Assembly (NCBI GenBank): GCA_900321425.1
Contig: ONWA01000016.1
Span: 1-57,227 of the forward strand
Source: an uncultured Prevotellaceae bacterium
GTDB taxonomy: Bacteria > Bacteroidota > Bacteroidia > Bacteroidales > Bacteroidaceae
Reading direction: 5' to 3'
DNA length: 57,227 nucleotides
Below, piece by piece: positions 32,837 through 41,072 of this stretch. The notes under the pieces are model-generated. The model was not told the origin of the DNA and ran no database searches. It saw only the letters and a program-made list of their open reading frames with translations. A program made the position numbers and the translations under genes. The first letter of the stretch is position 1. The number at the start of each line of letters is the position of its first letter.

Positions 32837-34870
32837 ATGAAAACATTGATTAATCGCATCCAAGAAGATGCTCGTTGTCTGGATGGTGGCATACTCGTTG
32901 TCGACCGTTTTCTCAATCAGCAGATGGATCCCGATCTGATGAAACAGGTGGCCGTAGAGTTCTTCACTCGTTTCGCTCGTGCTGGTATCAATAAAATTCT
33001 CACCGTCGAGGCATCAGGCATCGCTCCTGCAGTGATGCTGGGTTACCTGATGGAGCTGCCGGTGGTGTTTGCCAAGAAGCAGAAGCCATCGACGATGGAA
33101 CAGTTCTACGCAACGACGGTACACTCATTTACCAAGGAGAAAGATTGTACGCTGTTCATTAGTACCGAGCACCTCAGACCTGAGGACCGTGTGTTGTTTA
33201 TTGACGATTTTCTGGCGTACGGAAATACCGGACTGGGGGTTCTGGACCTCTGTAAGCAGGCTGGTGCCGAACTGGTAGGCATGGGATTCCTTGTCGAGAA
33301 GGAATTCCAGAAAGGCAGACAGTTGCTGACGGATGCCGGTGTGGCCCACATTGAGTCGTTGGCCGTCATCGAATCGTTAGAGGACAACCAGATCAAGCTA
33401 AAAGACCAAAAGCCAAAGAATATCAGTATCTACGAGGAGGCCAGCCGCTGTCTGCTGTGTCAGGATGCCCCTTGTAGCAAAGTCTGCAAGAACGGTGATC
33501 CTGCTCGCGCTATCCGTGCTATCCGTTTCGACAACCACAAGATAGCCCTACGTTGGGTCAAGGATTGTACCGCTGCCGATTTGGAACGGGCAGAGAAGGC
33601 GTGCATCCACTACAACTGGCCCATCCGTATCAAGGAAATCATCAACGCCATCCATCAAGATGATGTAGACGACAAGAACTATCCCTCTCTCAACATCACT
33701 TTCTGTGGCATCCCATGCGAGAATCCCTTCTTCTTAGCCTCATCAGCTGTCTGCACCAACTATGAGATGGTGGCCCGTGCCTTTGAAGCCGGTTGGGCAG
33801 GCGTTTTCTACAAAACCATCTGCATGCAGGAAATCCGTGAGGTATCGCCTCGTTTCGATGCCATGCATAACAATGGTATTCATGGCACCTTCTATGGTTT
33901 CCGTAACATGGAACAGTTGAGTGAGAATCCTGTGGAAATGGACTTCGACATCCTTCACCGACTGAAATGCGACTACCCTACCAAGGTAGTGGTGGCCTCT
34001 ATCATGGGAAAGACGGAAGAGGAATGGGTGATGCTGGCCCGGATGGCCGAAGAGAAGGGCTGTGATGCCATAGAGCTCAATTTCTCTTGTCCACAGATGA
34101 AATACAAAGGAATGGGTAGCGATGTCGGACAGATTCCGGAATTGGTTAAGACGTATACTGCCTGCGTGAAAAATGCCGTGAAGATACCTGTTATCCCAAA
34201 GATGACACCCAATATCACGAACATTGCCGAACCTGCAAAAGCTTGTCTGGAGGCAGGTGCCGACGCGCTGTCGGCCATCAACACCATCAAGTCGGTAACG
34301 ATGGGCTATGACGCTGAAATATCGGGGCATCGTACCGTATCGGGCTATTCAGGACGTGCCGTTCGCCCTATTGCACTACGTTGTATATTAGAACTGTCGA
34401 AGATGCCCGACAAGCCCCAGCTGAGTGGTATCGGTGGTATTGAGACATGGCGCGATGCCTTAGAGTTTATTCAGTTAGGCTGTGGCAATGTTCAGGTTTG
34501 CACAGCCGTCATGCAGTATGGTTATCGCATCATCGACGACCTCATCCTGGGTCTTCAGCGCTATATGGTCAAGCGGGGTATCACCCAGTTGCAGGAACTC
34601 GTCGGTGAACTGTTGCCATCGTTTATGAACCCCGACCATCTCGACCGCAACACCATGATTTATCCGAAGTTCAACAGGGAGCTATGTGTGGGGTGCGGAC
34701 GCTGTATGGTGTCGTGCAACGATGGTGGGCATCAGGCCATCACCTTCGATCCCACAACACGCTCTCCACGCCTGATAGGAACCAAGTGTGTAGGATGTCA
34801 TCTCTGCCGACAGGTCTGCCCCGCAGGCGCCATCGGTGTGACAAAACGCATCAAGAAGAAAACTACTTGA
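32837..34870 (+). CDS. Fusion of xanthine phosphoribosyltransferase and PreA-type dihydropyrimidine dehydrogenase
   Basis: A single 677-residue frame. Residues 1-187 are xanthine phosphoribosyltransferase: GINKILTVEASGIAPAVML, PRPP loop VLFIDDFLAYGNTG (119-132), GMGFLVEKEFQKG. Residues 200-270 hold a shortened N-terminal Fe-S domain of dihydropyrimidine dehydrogenase (C205, C208, C213, C217). Residues about 278-590 are the FMN-binding pyrimidine-reductase barrel (NFSCPQM with C418 at the usual catalytic-cysteine place, IPKMTPN, SGIGGIETW). The end has two 4Fe-4S clusters (C617/620/623/627 and C651/654/657/661). The FAD/NAD(P)H half (PreT) is missing, so electrons must come from elsewhere. It combines purine salvage with pyrimidine reduction; the link is unclear. 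Confidence 0.88.
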   Translation: MKTLINRIQEDARCLDGGILVVDRFLNQQMDPDLMKQVAVEFFTRFARAGINKILTVEASGIAPAVMLGYLMELPVVFAKKQKPSTMEQFYATTVHSFTKEKDCTLFISTEHLRPEDRVLFIDDFLAYGNTGLGVLDLCKQAGAELVGMGFLVEKEFQKGRQLLTDAGVAHIESLAVIESLEDNQIKLKDQKPKNISIYEEASRCLLCQDAPCSKVCKNGDPARAIRAIRFDNHKIALRWVKDCTAADLERAEKACIHYNWPIRIKEIINAIHQDDVDDKNYPSLNITFCGIPCENPFFLASSAVCTNYEMVARAFEAGWAGVFYKTICMQEIREVSPRFDAMHNNGIHGTFYGFRNMEQLSENPVEMDFDILHRLKCDYPTKVVVASIMGKTEEEWVMLARMAEEKGCDAIELNFSCPQMKYKGMGSDVGQIPELVKTYTACVKNAVKIPVIPKMTPNITNIAEPAKACLEAGADALSAINTIKSVTMGYDAEISGHRTVSGYSGRAVRPIALRCILELSKMPDKPQLSGIGGIETWRDALEFIQLGCGNVQVCTAVMQYGYRIIDDLILGLQRYMVKRGITQLQELVGELLPSFMNPDHLDRNTMIYPKFNRELCVGCGRCMVSCNDGGHQAITFDPTTRSPRLIGTKCVGCHLCRQVCPAGAIGVTKRIKKKTT

Positions 34871-35534
34871 CGGCACGGATGCAGCGACCGCTGAAGCGAT
34901 TGCTGGAAACGTGACCGAAGGATACATCTACATCAGTGACATTGAACTCCAGGCACCATGCTTTGTTGGGATCGCCGGTGTAGACTGTTGATGTCCAGTA
35001 GATTCCCGTGATACCACGGAACTGAACATCGGCATAGAAACGGAAACCGGTGATGGGCAGGAAGATGGAGTTACCCGTCTTCTTGCCAGTAACCTTATAG
35101 CCGTTGACACCATTCTTCGTGGTCCATTCCCACTTACAATTAGCGGGGTTTACGAGCTCTTCGAACTCATCGACAGTAGGCATACGCCATTCTCCCCCCA
35201 GATTAGCACGGGCAGCATCGTCAGACGGAGCCAACTGAACCTTTCTGTCGGCGAACGAATATTTGGTCAGAAACTGCGTATCCCCCTTGCTCCAGGCATA
35301 AGTTTTCCATGAATAGAATTCCTTGGGCCGAGTCTCACCCCAAGCAAAGTAAGTACCATAGTCGGACGACTTCTTGGCCCCCACGTTCATGTTTGCCCAT
35401 TTCACACTCAGTCCGAGGTCAACAGCCTCCACTTGTTCAGACGATTTCGTTTGATCGTCGGTTCCTTTCATCTTAGCTTGGCACACCGTTCCGAAGAACA
35501 CGACAGCCAGCGTCATTAGCAATATCTTTTTCAT
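34863..35534 (-). CDS. Exported FISUMP-like (Fibrobacter major paralogous domain) protein
   Basis: 223-residue exported protein. The signal peptide is MKKILLMTLAVVFFGTVCQA. The body carries the pattern of this surface domain: EAVDLGLSVKWANMNVGA, SSDYGTYFAWGE, GGEWRMPTVDEFEELV, NSIFLPITGFRF, YWTSTVYTG, and the closing FSGRCIRAVK. Such domains are common in multi-copy surface proteins of Bacteroidales; function is unknown. The start at 35534 replaces one at 35573, because a minus-strand TATCTTTG box sits at 35543-35550. Its stop overlaps that of the convergent Xpt-PreA gene by eight bases. Confidence 0.82.
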   Translation of the reverse strand: MKKILLMTLAVVFFGTVCQAKMKGTDDQTKSSEQVEAVDLGLSVKWANMNVGAKKSSDYGTYFAWGETRPKEFYSWKTYAWSKGDTQFLTKYSFADRKVQLAPSDDAARANLGGEWRMPTVDEFEELVNPANCKWEWTTKNGVNGYKVTGKKTGNSIFLPITGFRFYADVQFRGITGIYWTSTVYTGDPNKAWCLEFNVTDVDVSFGHVSSNRFSGRCIRAVK

Positions 35535-35542
35535 ATTGCTGG

Positions 35543-35550
35543 CAAAGATA
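35543..35550 (-). promoter_or_regulatory. -7 promoter box of the FISUMP-like gene
   Basis: TATCTTTG on the minus strand ends eight bases before the start codon. This fixes the start and implies a very short leader. Confidence 0.65.
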
Positions 35551-35696
35551 CGAATAAGCGAGAACAAAACCAAAAAAAACTCGTTTTAATTTCTTTTTCG
35601 AACAAAAGTCATGTTCTTTTTATATCCAATTTTTCATGTGTCTTCTGCTTTGAGTGCTTCCATATGATAAGATTTTCCACGAAATTTCTTCTTTAG

Positions 35697-36192
35697 CCTA
35701 CATGCCTACATAAAAATGGTGATAAACTCAATGTTTATCGATGTTTTCGGCATTCATTAGCCTACATAAAGCCTACATATAACCTACATATAGCCTACAT
35801 ATAATCTACATACATCCTACATGATTTCTACATGGAACCTACTGGACATACCGATATTTCACCCTTCCAGGCAGAAGAATTCCCCTTAACTTACAACTAT
35901 TGGACGCCTGCTTATCGTTTCAATTCTCTAGAGAATTCAACGACTACTCGGCCTTCCGTCAGACACGCTCCCCAGGGGGACGCTCCAATTCTCTAGAGAA
36001 TTTAAGGGTGACCTATCGGTTAAAAGCTACAAACATAGGCATCTCACGCCGCTCACCTCCCTTACAAATCACAGGAATATGTAGGCTTTTCGCCAAAAAC
36101 ATGTAGGCTTCATGTAGGCTTTATGTAGGCTTGGAATATTATTAACACCCTATTATACAGTTATTTACACCGATTCTATGTAGGCATGTAGG
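35697..36192. repeat. Opposed arrays of CCTACAT and ATGTAGG
   Basis: Left array (35697-35833): CCTACAT at 35697, 35705, 35761, 35772, 35783, 35794 and 35816, with TCTACAT variants at 35805 and 35827. Members from 35761 to 35833 are exactly 11 bases apart. Right array (36079-36192): the reverse complement ATGTAGG at 36079, 36101, 36112, 36123, 36178 and 36186, again with 11- and 22-base steps. Together they form a large interrupted inverted repeat. No convincing gene lies between 35535 and 36280. Confidence 0.85.
35922..36002. repeat. Two identical 16-bp palindromes in the centre of the array region
   Basis: AATTCTCTAGAGAATT is a perfect palindrome at 35922-35937 and again at 35987-36002, 65 bases apart (about six helical turns). 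Both copies are preceded by C. They sit between the two CCTACAT arrays. A 68-residue frame across them (35900-36106) has no recognisable homology and is not called. Confidence 0.75.
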
Positions 36193-36280
36193 CAATATAT
36201 TATCAATTTAAATTTATTCGTACTCTGAAAAGCCTCAAGAGAAAAGGCATATTAGCCGTTTTTACAGCTCACAATGGGAT

Positions 36281-36312
36281 AAAAAAATGGGAACCCGTTT
36301 AAGTTCCCATTT
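36281..36312 (-). terminator. Terminator after tRNA-Ser
   Basis: On the minus strand, AATGGGAAC pairs with GTTCCCATT around an eight-base loop. A seven-T run follows, directly after the tRNA. Confidence 0.75.
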
Positions 36313-36320
36313 CACATTCT

Positions 36321-36411
36321 TGGCGGAGAGTGAGGGATTCAAACCCCCGATACCCGGAAAGGGTATACCGGATTTCGAGTCCAGCGCATTCGGTCACTCT
36401 GCCAACTCTCC
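36321..36411 (-). tRNA. tRNA-Ser(CGA), 91 bases with encoded CCA
   Basis: The minus strand begins GGAGAGTTGGCAGAGTGACC and ends ACTCTCCGCCA. The acceptor stem GGAGAGT/ACTCTCC is perfect, with discriminator G and encoded CCA. The anticodon CGA (plus-strand TCG at 36375-36377) in CTGGACTCGAAATCC reads the serine codon UCG. The long variable arm expected for tRNA-Ser is formed by TACCC and GGGTA. The T-loop GTTTGAATC is canonical. A promoter box lies 36 bases upstream and a terminator follows. Confidence 0.96.
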
Positions 36412-36446
36412 AGTCGTTTGATAGGACGCAATATCCTATCGGCTTG

Positions 36447-36454
36447 CAAAGGTA
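36447..36454 (-). promoter_or_regulatory. -7 promoter box of tRNA-Ser
   Basis: TACCTTTG on the minus strand, 35 bases upstream of the mature tRNA 5' end. It sits in the 68-base gap after the YigZ stop, so the tRNA has its own promoter. Confidence 0.65.
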
Positions 36455-36479
36455 GTACAAATTTGTGAAAACGCCAAAA

Positions 36480-37064
36480 TTATTCGAAAGAAAGTTTGCT
36501 GAGTCGCTGTCGAAGCTGTTCCGCCTCACTCTGACGAATGCTGAGACGTATCTCACAGGTATTGTCGTAGGTCTGACTGAGGATGCGCGGGTTCATCTCT
36601 TTCACAATACGCATCACATCGTTCATCATGGGATAAGCGAAAGTATAAGTAATCACCTCTTCCACCTGTCGCATTTCCGTTTGGGCGTGGGCAAGGGCAT
36701 CGGCAGCTGCCTCACGATAGGCGACAATGAGTCCTCCCGTACCCAGATTTACCCCTCCATAATAACGCACCACGACGATCAGCACATCAGTAAGTTCCTG
36801 AGAGTTAATCTGTCCGAGAATCGGTTTGCCCGCCGTCGATGAAGGCTCCCCGTCGTCGTTGGCACGGAAGTCAGTACGGGCAGCGCCAAGCATATAGGCA
36901 TAGCACACATGACGGGCGTCGTAGTACTTCTTGCGATACTGGGCAATGATATCCTTTACCTCGTCGAGGGTCTCCACATGATGGGCAAAAGCGAGGAACT
37001 TACTCCGTTTTTCGGAGTAAAATCCCTCGCTTGTTCCTGAGATTGTCTTGAACTCGTCGAGCAT
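36480..37064 (-). CDS. YigZ/IMPACT-family protein
   Basis: 194-residue member of the YigZ (UPF0029/IMPACT) family, conserved but with no agreed molecular role; the eukaryotic relative modulates Gcn1-dependent translation control. Signature stretches are SEGFYSEKRSKFLAFAHHV, ARHVCYAYMLG, NDDGEPSSTAGKPIL and VVRYYGGVNLGTGGL. The C-terminal domain (about 135-194) is the ferredoxin-fold half. It follows the DUF1015 gene on the same strand, separated by a 9-bp repeat tract, and may be part of the HIT-DUF1015 transcript. Confidence 0.93.
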   Translation of the reverse strand: MLDEFKTISGTSEGFYSEKRSKFLAFAHHVETLDEVKDIIAQYRKKYYDARHVCYAYMLGAARTDFRANDDGEPSSTAGKPILGQINSQELTDVLIVVVRYYGGVNLGTGGLIVAYREAAADALAHAQTEMRQVEEVITYTFAYPMMNDVMRIVKEMNPRILSQTYDNTCEIRLSIRQSEAEQLRQRLSKLSFE

Positions 37065-37072
37065 GGGGTATT

Positions 37073-37115
37073 TTCTAGAGGTTCTAGAGATTCTAGATAT
37101 TCTAGATTTTCTAGC
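37073..37115. repeat. 9-bp tandem repeat of TTCTAGA
   Basis: TTCTAGAGG, TTCTAGAGA, TTCTAGATA and TTCTAGATT follow one another from 37073, with a fifth partial copy TTCTAGC at 37109. The tract fills the gap between the YigZ start and the DUF1015 stop codon (37111-37113) and overlaps that stop. Confidence 0.7.
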
Positions 37116-38358
37116 TTAACTTATGAATCACTAAGCCACTGCGTAGCTTTGGCTCGAACCAGGTAGCCTTGGGCGGCATGATCTTTCCGCTGTCGGCGAT
37201 ATCCATAATCTGCTGCATCGATACGGGATAGAGGGCCAGTGCAGCACGCATTTCACCACTGTCGACACGACGTTTAAGCTCACCCAGTCCACGCAGACCG
37301 CCCACAAAATCGATGCGCTGCGATGAGCGCAGATCGCCGATATTGAGGATCTCATCGAGAATCAGTCGACTGGAGATATCCACATCAAGCACACCGATGG
37401 GGTCGCTATTGTCATAAGTACCCTCCTTAGCCTTCAGACTATACCAATGCCCGTCGAGATAGAGCGAGAACTCGTGAAGCTGCTGGGGCTTATAGATCTC
37501 CGTACCCTTGTCTTCCACGATGAAGTTTACCTGTAGAGCAGCCAGAAACTCCTCAGAAGAGAGGCCATTGAGGTCTTTCACCACACGGTTATAGTCGAGG
37601 ATGGTGAGTTGCGAAGCCTGGAAGCACACAGCCATAAAGTAGTTGTACTCCTCCTTACCCGTATGATGAGGGTTCTGCTTCTGTTTCTCAGCTCCCACGA
37701 GAGCGGCAGCAGCAGAGCGGTGGTGACCATCCGCAATATAGAGCGACGGCATCTTAGCAAACTCGTCGGTGATGGTCTGCATATCCTGCTTGTCGGAGAT
37801 GACCCAGAACTGATGGCGGAAGCCGTCGATAGGTGCGATAAAGTCGTATTCGGGCTCCGTCTTGGCATAACGCATGATGAGCGCATCGAGCGTGGCATTG
37901 TCTGGATAAGCAAAGAACACGGGTTCGATGTTTGCGTTGTTCACACGAACATGCTTCATACGATCTTCCTCCTTATCGCGACGAGTCAGCTCGTGCTTCT
38001 TGATACGTCCCTGCATATAGTCGTCGGTATGAGCACCCACCACGAGACCATACTGGGTCTTGCCGTTCATCGTCTGCGCATAGATATAGTAATGTTCCTC
38101 GCTGTCCTGTATCAGCCAACCCTTGTCCTGGAACTTCTGGAAGTTCTCGGCAGCCTTCTCATAGACACGCGGATCATACTCGCTGGTGCCGACGGGGAAG
38201 TCAATCTCGGGTTTGATGATATGATAGAGACTCTTCTCGTTGTCGCCAGCCTCTGTCCTCGCTTCTTCTGAGTTGAGTACATCATAAGGACGACTCTCTA
38301 CCTGCTCCACCAGTTCTTTGGGTGGACGGATACCTTTGAATGGTTTTACGATTGCCAT
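37111..38358 (-). CDS. DUF1015 family protein
   Basis: 415-residue conserved protein, often encoded beside serA and serC in Bacteroidales and some other anaerobes. Recognisable stretches are MAIVKPFKGIRPPKELVEQV, RPYDVLNSEEAR, LYIADGHHRSAAA (the family signature near residue 210) and DNSDPIGVLDVD. The biochemical role is not established; the ADGHHR motif suggests a metal- or phosphate-binding site. Together with HIT, serA and serC this block forms a typical conserved neighbourhood. The gene end reads through the TTCTAGA repeats. Confidence 0.9.
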   Translation of the reverse strand: MAIVKPFKGIRPPKELVEQVESRPYDVLNSEEARTEAGDNEKSLYHIIKPEIDFPVGTSEYDPRVYEKAAENFQKFQDKGWLIQDSEEHYYIYAQTMNGKTQYGLVVGAHTDDYMQGRIKKHELTRRDKEEDRMKHVRVNNANIEPVFFAYPDNATLDALIMRYAKTEPEYDFIAPIDGFRHQFWVISDKQDMQTITDEFAKMPSLYIADGHHRSAAAALVGAEKQKQNPHHTGKEEYNYFMAVCFQASQLTILDYNRVVKDLNGLSSEEFLAALQVNFIVEDKGTEIYKPQQLHEFSLYLDGHWYSLKAKEGTYDNSDPIGVLDVDISSRLILDEILNIGDLRSSQRIDFVGGLRGLGELKRRVDSGEMRAALALYPVSMQQIMDIADSGKIMPPKATWFEPKLRSGLVIHKLS

Positions 38359-38387
38359 AATATTTCGCTATTTCGTTATTATGCTAT

Positions 38388-38813
38388 TTAGAGGTAAGCC
38401 TTGATTTTGTCGATCAGCTCCTGATACTCAGCATCAGAGAGATATACCTTGCCTGGATTCATCTGGAAAGTTCCTCCAAAGTCAGGTCCATCCTCATACT
38501 TAGGAGCGAGGTGGAAATGCAGATGCGAGAGTTTGTCGCTATAAGCACCATAATTGATTTTCACGGGGTTAAACGCTTTCTGCATGGCACGGGTAACACG
38601 AGCCACATCGGCCATGAAGGCATTGCGGTCGGCATCGGAAAGCTCGTTGAGATCGTTCACATGGTCTTTGTAAGCCACGAGACAACGTCCACGATAGGAC
38701 TGCTCTTTGAAGAGAAACGCGCGTGATACGGACAACTGAGCGAACTCGATCATCAGATCCTTTAATGTCTGATTATTGGTGCAGTATAGGCACTGCTTGG
38801 GGTCACTTTGCAT
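38388..38813 (-). CDS. HIT-family nucleotide-binding protein
   Basis: 141-residue histidine-triad protein that hydrolyses or transfers nucleotide phosphates. The triad HLHFHLAP (HxHxH followed by hydrophobic residues) is near residue 98. An N-terminal CLYC pair (residues 8-11) may bind zinc as in other HIT proteins. The length and the region RGRCLVAYKDHVNDLNEL fit the family. It heads a unit with DUF1015 downstream (29 bases). Its promoter box (38845-38852) directly abuts the serA terminator. Confidence 0.88.
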   Translation of the reverse strand: MQSDPKQCLYCTNNQTLKDLMIEFAQLSVSRAFLFKEQSYRGRCLVAYKDHVNDLNELSDADRNAFMADVARVTRAMQKAFNPVKINYGAYSDKLSHLHFHLAPKYEDGPDFGGTFQMNPGKVYLSDAEYQELIDKIKAYL

Positions 38814-38844
38814 AATGGTATTTGTTTTAGAATGATTTTGACCA

Positions 38845-38852
38845 CAAAGGTA
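38845..38852 (-). promoter_or_regulatory. -7 promoter box of the HIT gene
   Basis: TACCTTTG on the minus strand, 31 bases before the start. It is immediately downstream of the T-run of the serA terminator. Confidence 0.65.
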
Positions 38853-38853
38853 A

Positions 38854-38883
38854 TAAAAAAAAGGGAACCGCCAAGCGATTCCC
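38854..38883 (-). terminator. Terminator of the serC-serA operon
   Basis: On the minus strand, GGGAATCGC pairs with GCGGTTCCC (one A-C mismatch) around TTG, followed by eight or more T. It lies 25 bases after the serA stop. Confidence 0.8.
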
Positions 38884-38908
38884 TCATTAATATATCTTAA
38901 ACCGACAG

Positions 38909-39826
38909 TTACTTGTTCACCTGGAACTTCGTGTCTCCGTCCTTGAAGAAGGCGTTGATCTGCTTGGCGGCAGCAATACCGGCATTGATATTTGCCTCGG
39001 CAGTCTGCGCACCCATCTTTTTAGGGGTAGAGAAGTAACGTCCCTCGAACTTCAGGAACTCGTCGTTGGCATCGGGCATGATATCAGTAACGAACTTCAA
39101 GTCCTCACGCTCTGCCATTAGTTTGATAAGCTCCGGCTCGTTGATGACCTCCTTGCGGGCTGTATTTACCAGTATACCACCCTTCTTCAACTTACCCACC
39201 AGTGCATAGTTGATGCTCTGCTTGGTCTCTGGTGTTGCAGGAATGTGGAGCGAAACGACATCGCAGGTCTCGAACAGCGCCTCCTGATTAGCTACGGCAT
39301 GTACGCCAGCCTTCTCGATGACCTCTGCAGGGCAGAAGGCATCGTAGGCATAAACCTCCATACCAAAACCCTTGGCGATACGAGCCACATTACGGCCAAC
39401 ATTACCGAAAGCGAGGATACCCAGTTTCTTTCCAAGCAGTTCGGAACCGCTCTTGCCGTTATAAAAACCGCGAACAGCCATCACGAGCAGACCAAACACA
39501 AGCTCGGCCACTGCGTTGGCATTCTGTCCTGGGGTGTTCTCTGCTACTACGTTGTGAGCAGTAGCGGCAGCCAGATCAATGTTATCGTAACCAGCACCGG
39601 CACGAACCACAATCTTCAACTGCTTGGCTGCGTCGAGCACCTCGGCATCAACCTTATCCGAGCGGATAATCATAGCGTCGGCATCCTTTACGGCATCCAG
39701 CAACTGTGCTTTCTCTGTATATTTCTCGAGGAGCACCAACTCATTGCCGGCTCCCTCAATCTCTGCCTTAATACCATTCACAGCAGCTGCTGCGAAAGGC
39801 TTTTCTGTTGCAACAAGAATCTTCAT
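38909..39826 (-). CDS. serA: D-3-phosphoglycerate dehydrogenase, short form
   Basis: First step of serine synthesis, oxidising 3-phosphoglycerate with NAD+. At 305 residues it is the short form without the C-terminal ACT regulatory domain. The NAD-binding fold shows KLGILAFGNVGRNVARIAKG (GxGxxG variant GNVGRN). The catalytic Arg is in VNTARKEVINEP, with upstream VVRAGAGYDNID. The His of the catalytic dyad would normally follow in a PH motif; here MPDAN and FSTPKKMGAQTAEA occupy that region, so its identity is uncertain. It follows serC by 35 bases and is clearly in the same operon. Confidence 0.9.
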   Translation of the reverse strand: MKILVATEKPFAAAAVNGIKAEIEGAGNELVLLEKYTEKAQLLDAVKDADAMIIRSDKVDAEVLDAAKQLKIVVRAGAGYDNIDLAAATAHNVVAENTPGQNANAVAELVFGLLVMAVRGFYNGKSGSELLGKKLGILAFGNVGRNVARIAKGFGMEVYAYDAFCPAEVIEKAGVHAVANQEALFETCDVVSLHIPATPETKQSINYALVGKLKKGGILVNTARKEVINEPELIKLMAEREDLKFVTDIMPDANDEFLKFEGRYFSTPKKMGAQTAEANINAGIAAAKQINAFFKDGDTKFQVNK

Positions 39827-39861
39827 AGCTTCAACTTTTCAATTCTTCAATTCTTTAATTC

Positions 39862-40929
39862 TTAGTGTTGAGCTTCAAATTCCTTCATGCAAGCTACGAG
39901 TGCATTGCAGCCCTCAATGGTCTGAGCGTTGTAGCAAGATGCACGGAAACCACCTACTGAACGGTGACCCTTCACACCTACCATACCTTTGCTGACAGCG
40001 AAGTCGAGGAAGTCCTTCTCCAACTCCTTGTACTCGTCGGCCATGACGAAACAGATATTCATCAGCGAACGATCCTCTTCCTTGGCAGTACCGACGAACA
40101 ATTTGTTGCGGTCAATCTCACCATAAACGATTTCTGCACGCTGGTGAGCCAGTTTATCCATAGCCTCAACGCCACCCTGCTTCTTCAACCAACGGAGGTT
40201 CTCGAGAGCGCAATAGATGGGTACTACAGGAGGAGTATTGAACATAGAACCCTTGTCGACGTGTGTGCGATAGTCGAGCATCGTAGGAATCTCACGAGGA
40301 GCCTTACCCAGTGCATCGTCCTTCACGATAACAATCGTAACACCAGCCATCGCCATATTCTTCTGAGCACCGGCATAGATGGCATCATACTTAGCGACAT
40401 CGATAGGACGACTGAAGATATCAGACGACATATCGGCAATCAAACGTACTGGAACATCGAGGTCTTTGCGAATCTCTGTACCATAGATGGTGTTATTGGT
40501 TGTGATGTGCAGATAGTCAGCATCAGCAGGAACCGTCCAGTTCTTGGGGATGAACGTATAGTTGGCGTCTGCAGAAGAAGCCACCTCAACAACCTCACCA
40601 AAAAGTTTGGCTTCCTTCATGGCCTTCTTAGCCCACACACCCGTGTTCAGATAGGCAGCCTTCTTGATCAAGAAGTTGTAGGGAATCATACAGAACTCCA
40701 GAGAGGCACCACCACCGAGGAAGATAACGGAATAGCCTTCAGGAATCTGCAGCAACTCCTTTACCAGAGCTACAGCCTCGTCAACAACGGGCTGGAAATC
40801 CTTTGCACGGTGGCTGATCTCCATCAGAGAGAGACCAGAACCATTGAAATCAAGACACTGTTTAGCGGTATTCTCAATCACTTCGCGAGGAAGGATAGAG
40901 GGACCTGCGTTAAAGTTGTACTTCTTCAT
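39862..40929 (-). CDS. serC: Phosphoserine aminotransferase
   Basis: Second step of serine synthesis, also used in pyridoxal phosphate synthesis. At 355 residues it shows the N-terminal [16 protein letters not shown], the phosphate-binding LGGGASLEF, and the PLP-lysine region [20 protein letters not shown] with the Schiff-base Lys near residue 190. The end [20 protein letters not shown] is the substrate-binding signature. It heads the serC-serA operon with a minus-strand -7-like box (TAATTTCG, 40982-40989) upstream. Confidence 0.96.
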   Translation of the reverse strand: MKKYNFNAGPSILPREVIENTAKQCLDFNGSGLSLMEISHRAKDFQPVVDEAVALVKELLQIPEGYSVIFLGGGASLEFCMIPYNFLIKKAAYLNTGVWAKKAMKEAKLFGEVVEVASSADANYTFIPKNWTVPADADYLHITTNNTIYGTEIRKDLDVPVRLIADMSSDIFSRPIDVAKYDAIYAGAQKNMAMAGVTIVIVKDDALGKAPREIPTMLDYRTHVDKGSMFNTPPVVPIYCALENLRWLKKQGGVEAMDKLAHQRAEIVYGEIDRNKLFVGTAKEEDRSLMNICFVMADEYKELEKDFLDFAVSKGMVGVKGHRSVGGFRASCYNAQTIEGCNALVACMKEFEAQH

Positions 40930-40981
40930 ATTAACACTTTCTTTATATATGGTTTATAACTTTCGTTCCTAAAAACGGGTG

Positions 40982-40989
40982 CGAAATTA
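40982..40989 (-). promoter_or_regulatory. -7-like promoter box of serC
   Basis: TAATTTCG on the minus strand, one mismatch from TAnnTTTG, 52 bases before serC. Confidence 0.45.
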
Positions 40990-41072
40990 CACTTTTTATT
41001 TGATTTAGCCAAATGTTTAAACAGAATTATAGCATTTTACCCTATTTTCTTTACATTTTGTCAACCTATTCC

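Noticed and set aside
35900-36106. 68-residue plus-strand frame inside the CCTACAT region
   Set aside because: Spans palindromes and repeats, no promoter box, no recognisable domain.
35697-36192. CRISPR array
   Set aside because: Repeats are only 7 bases, inverted between halves, with 4-base spacers; no cas genes.
35574-36280. Replication origin
   Set aside because: No DnaA-box clusters (TTATCCACA-like) seen and no dnaA/dnaN genes; the repeats are of another kind.
36299-36556. 85-residue minus-strand frame over the tRNA
   Set aside because: It consists of tRNA-Ser and its flanks.
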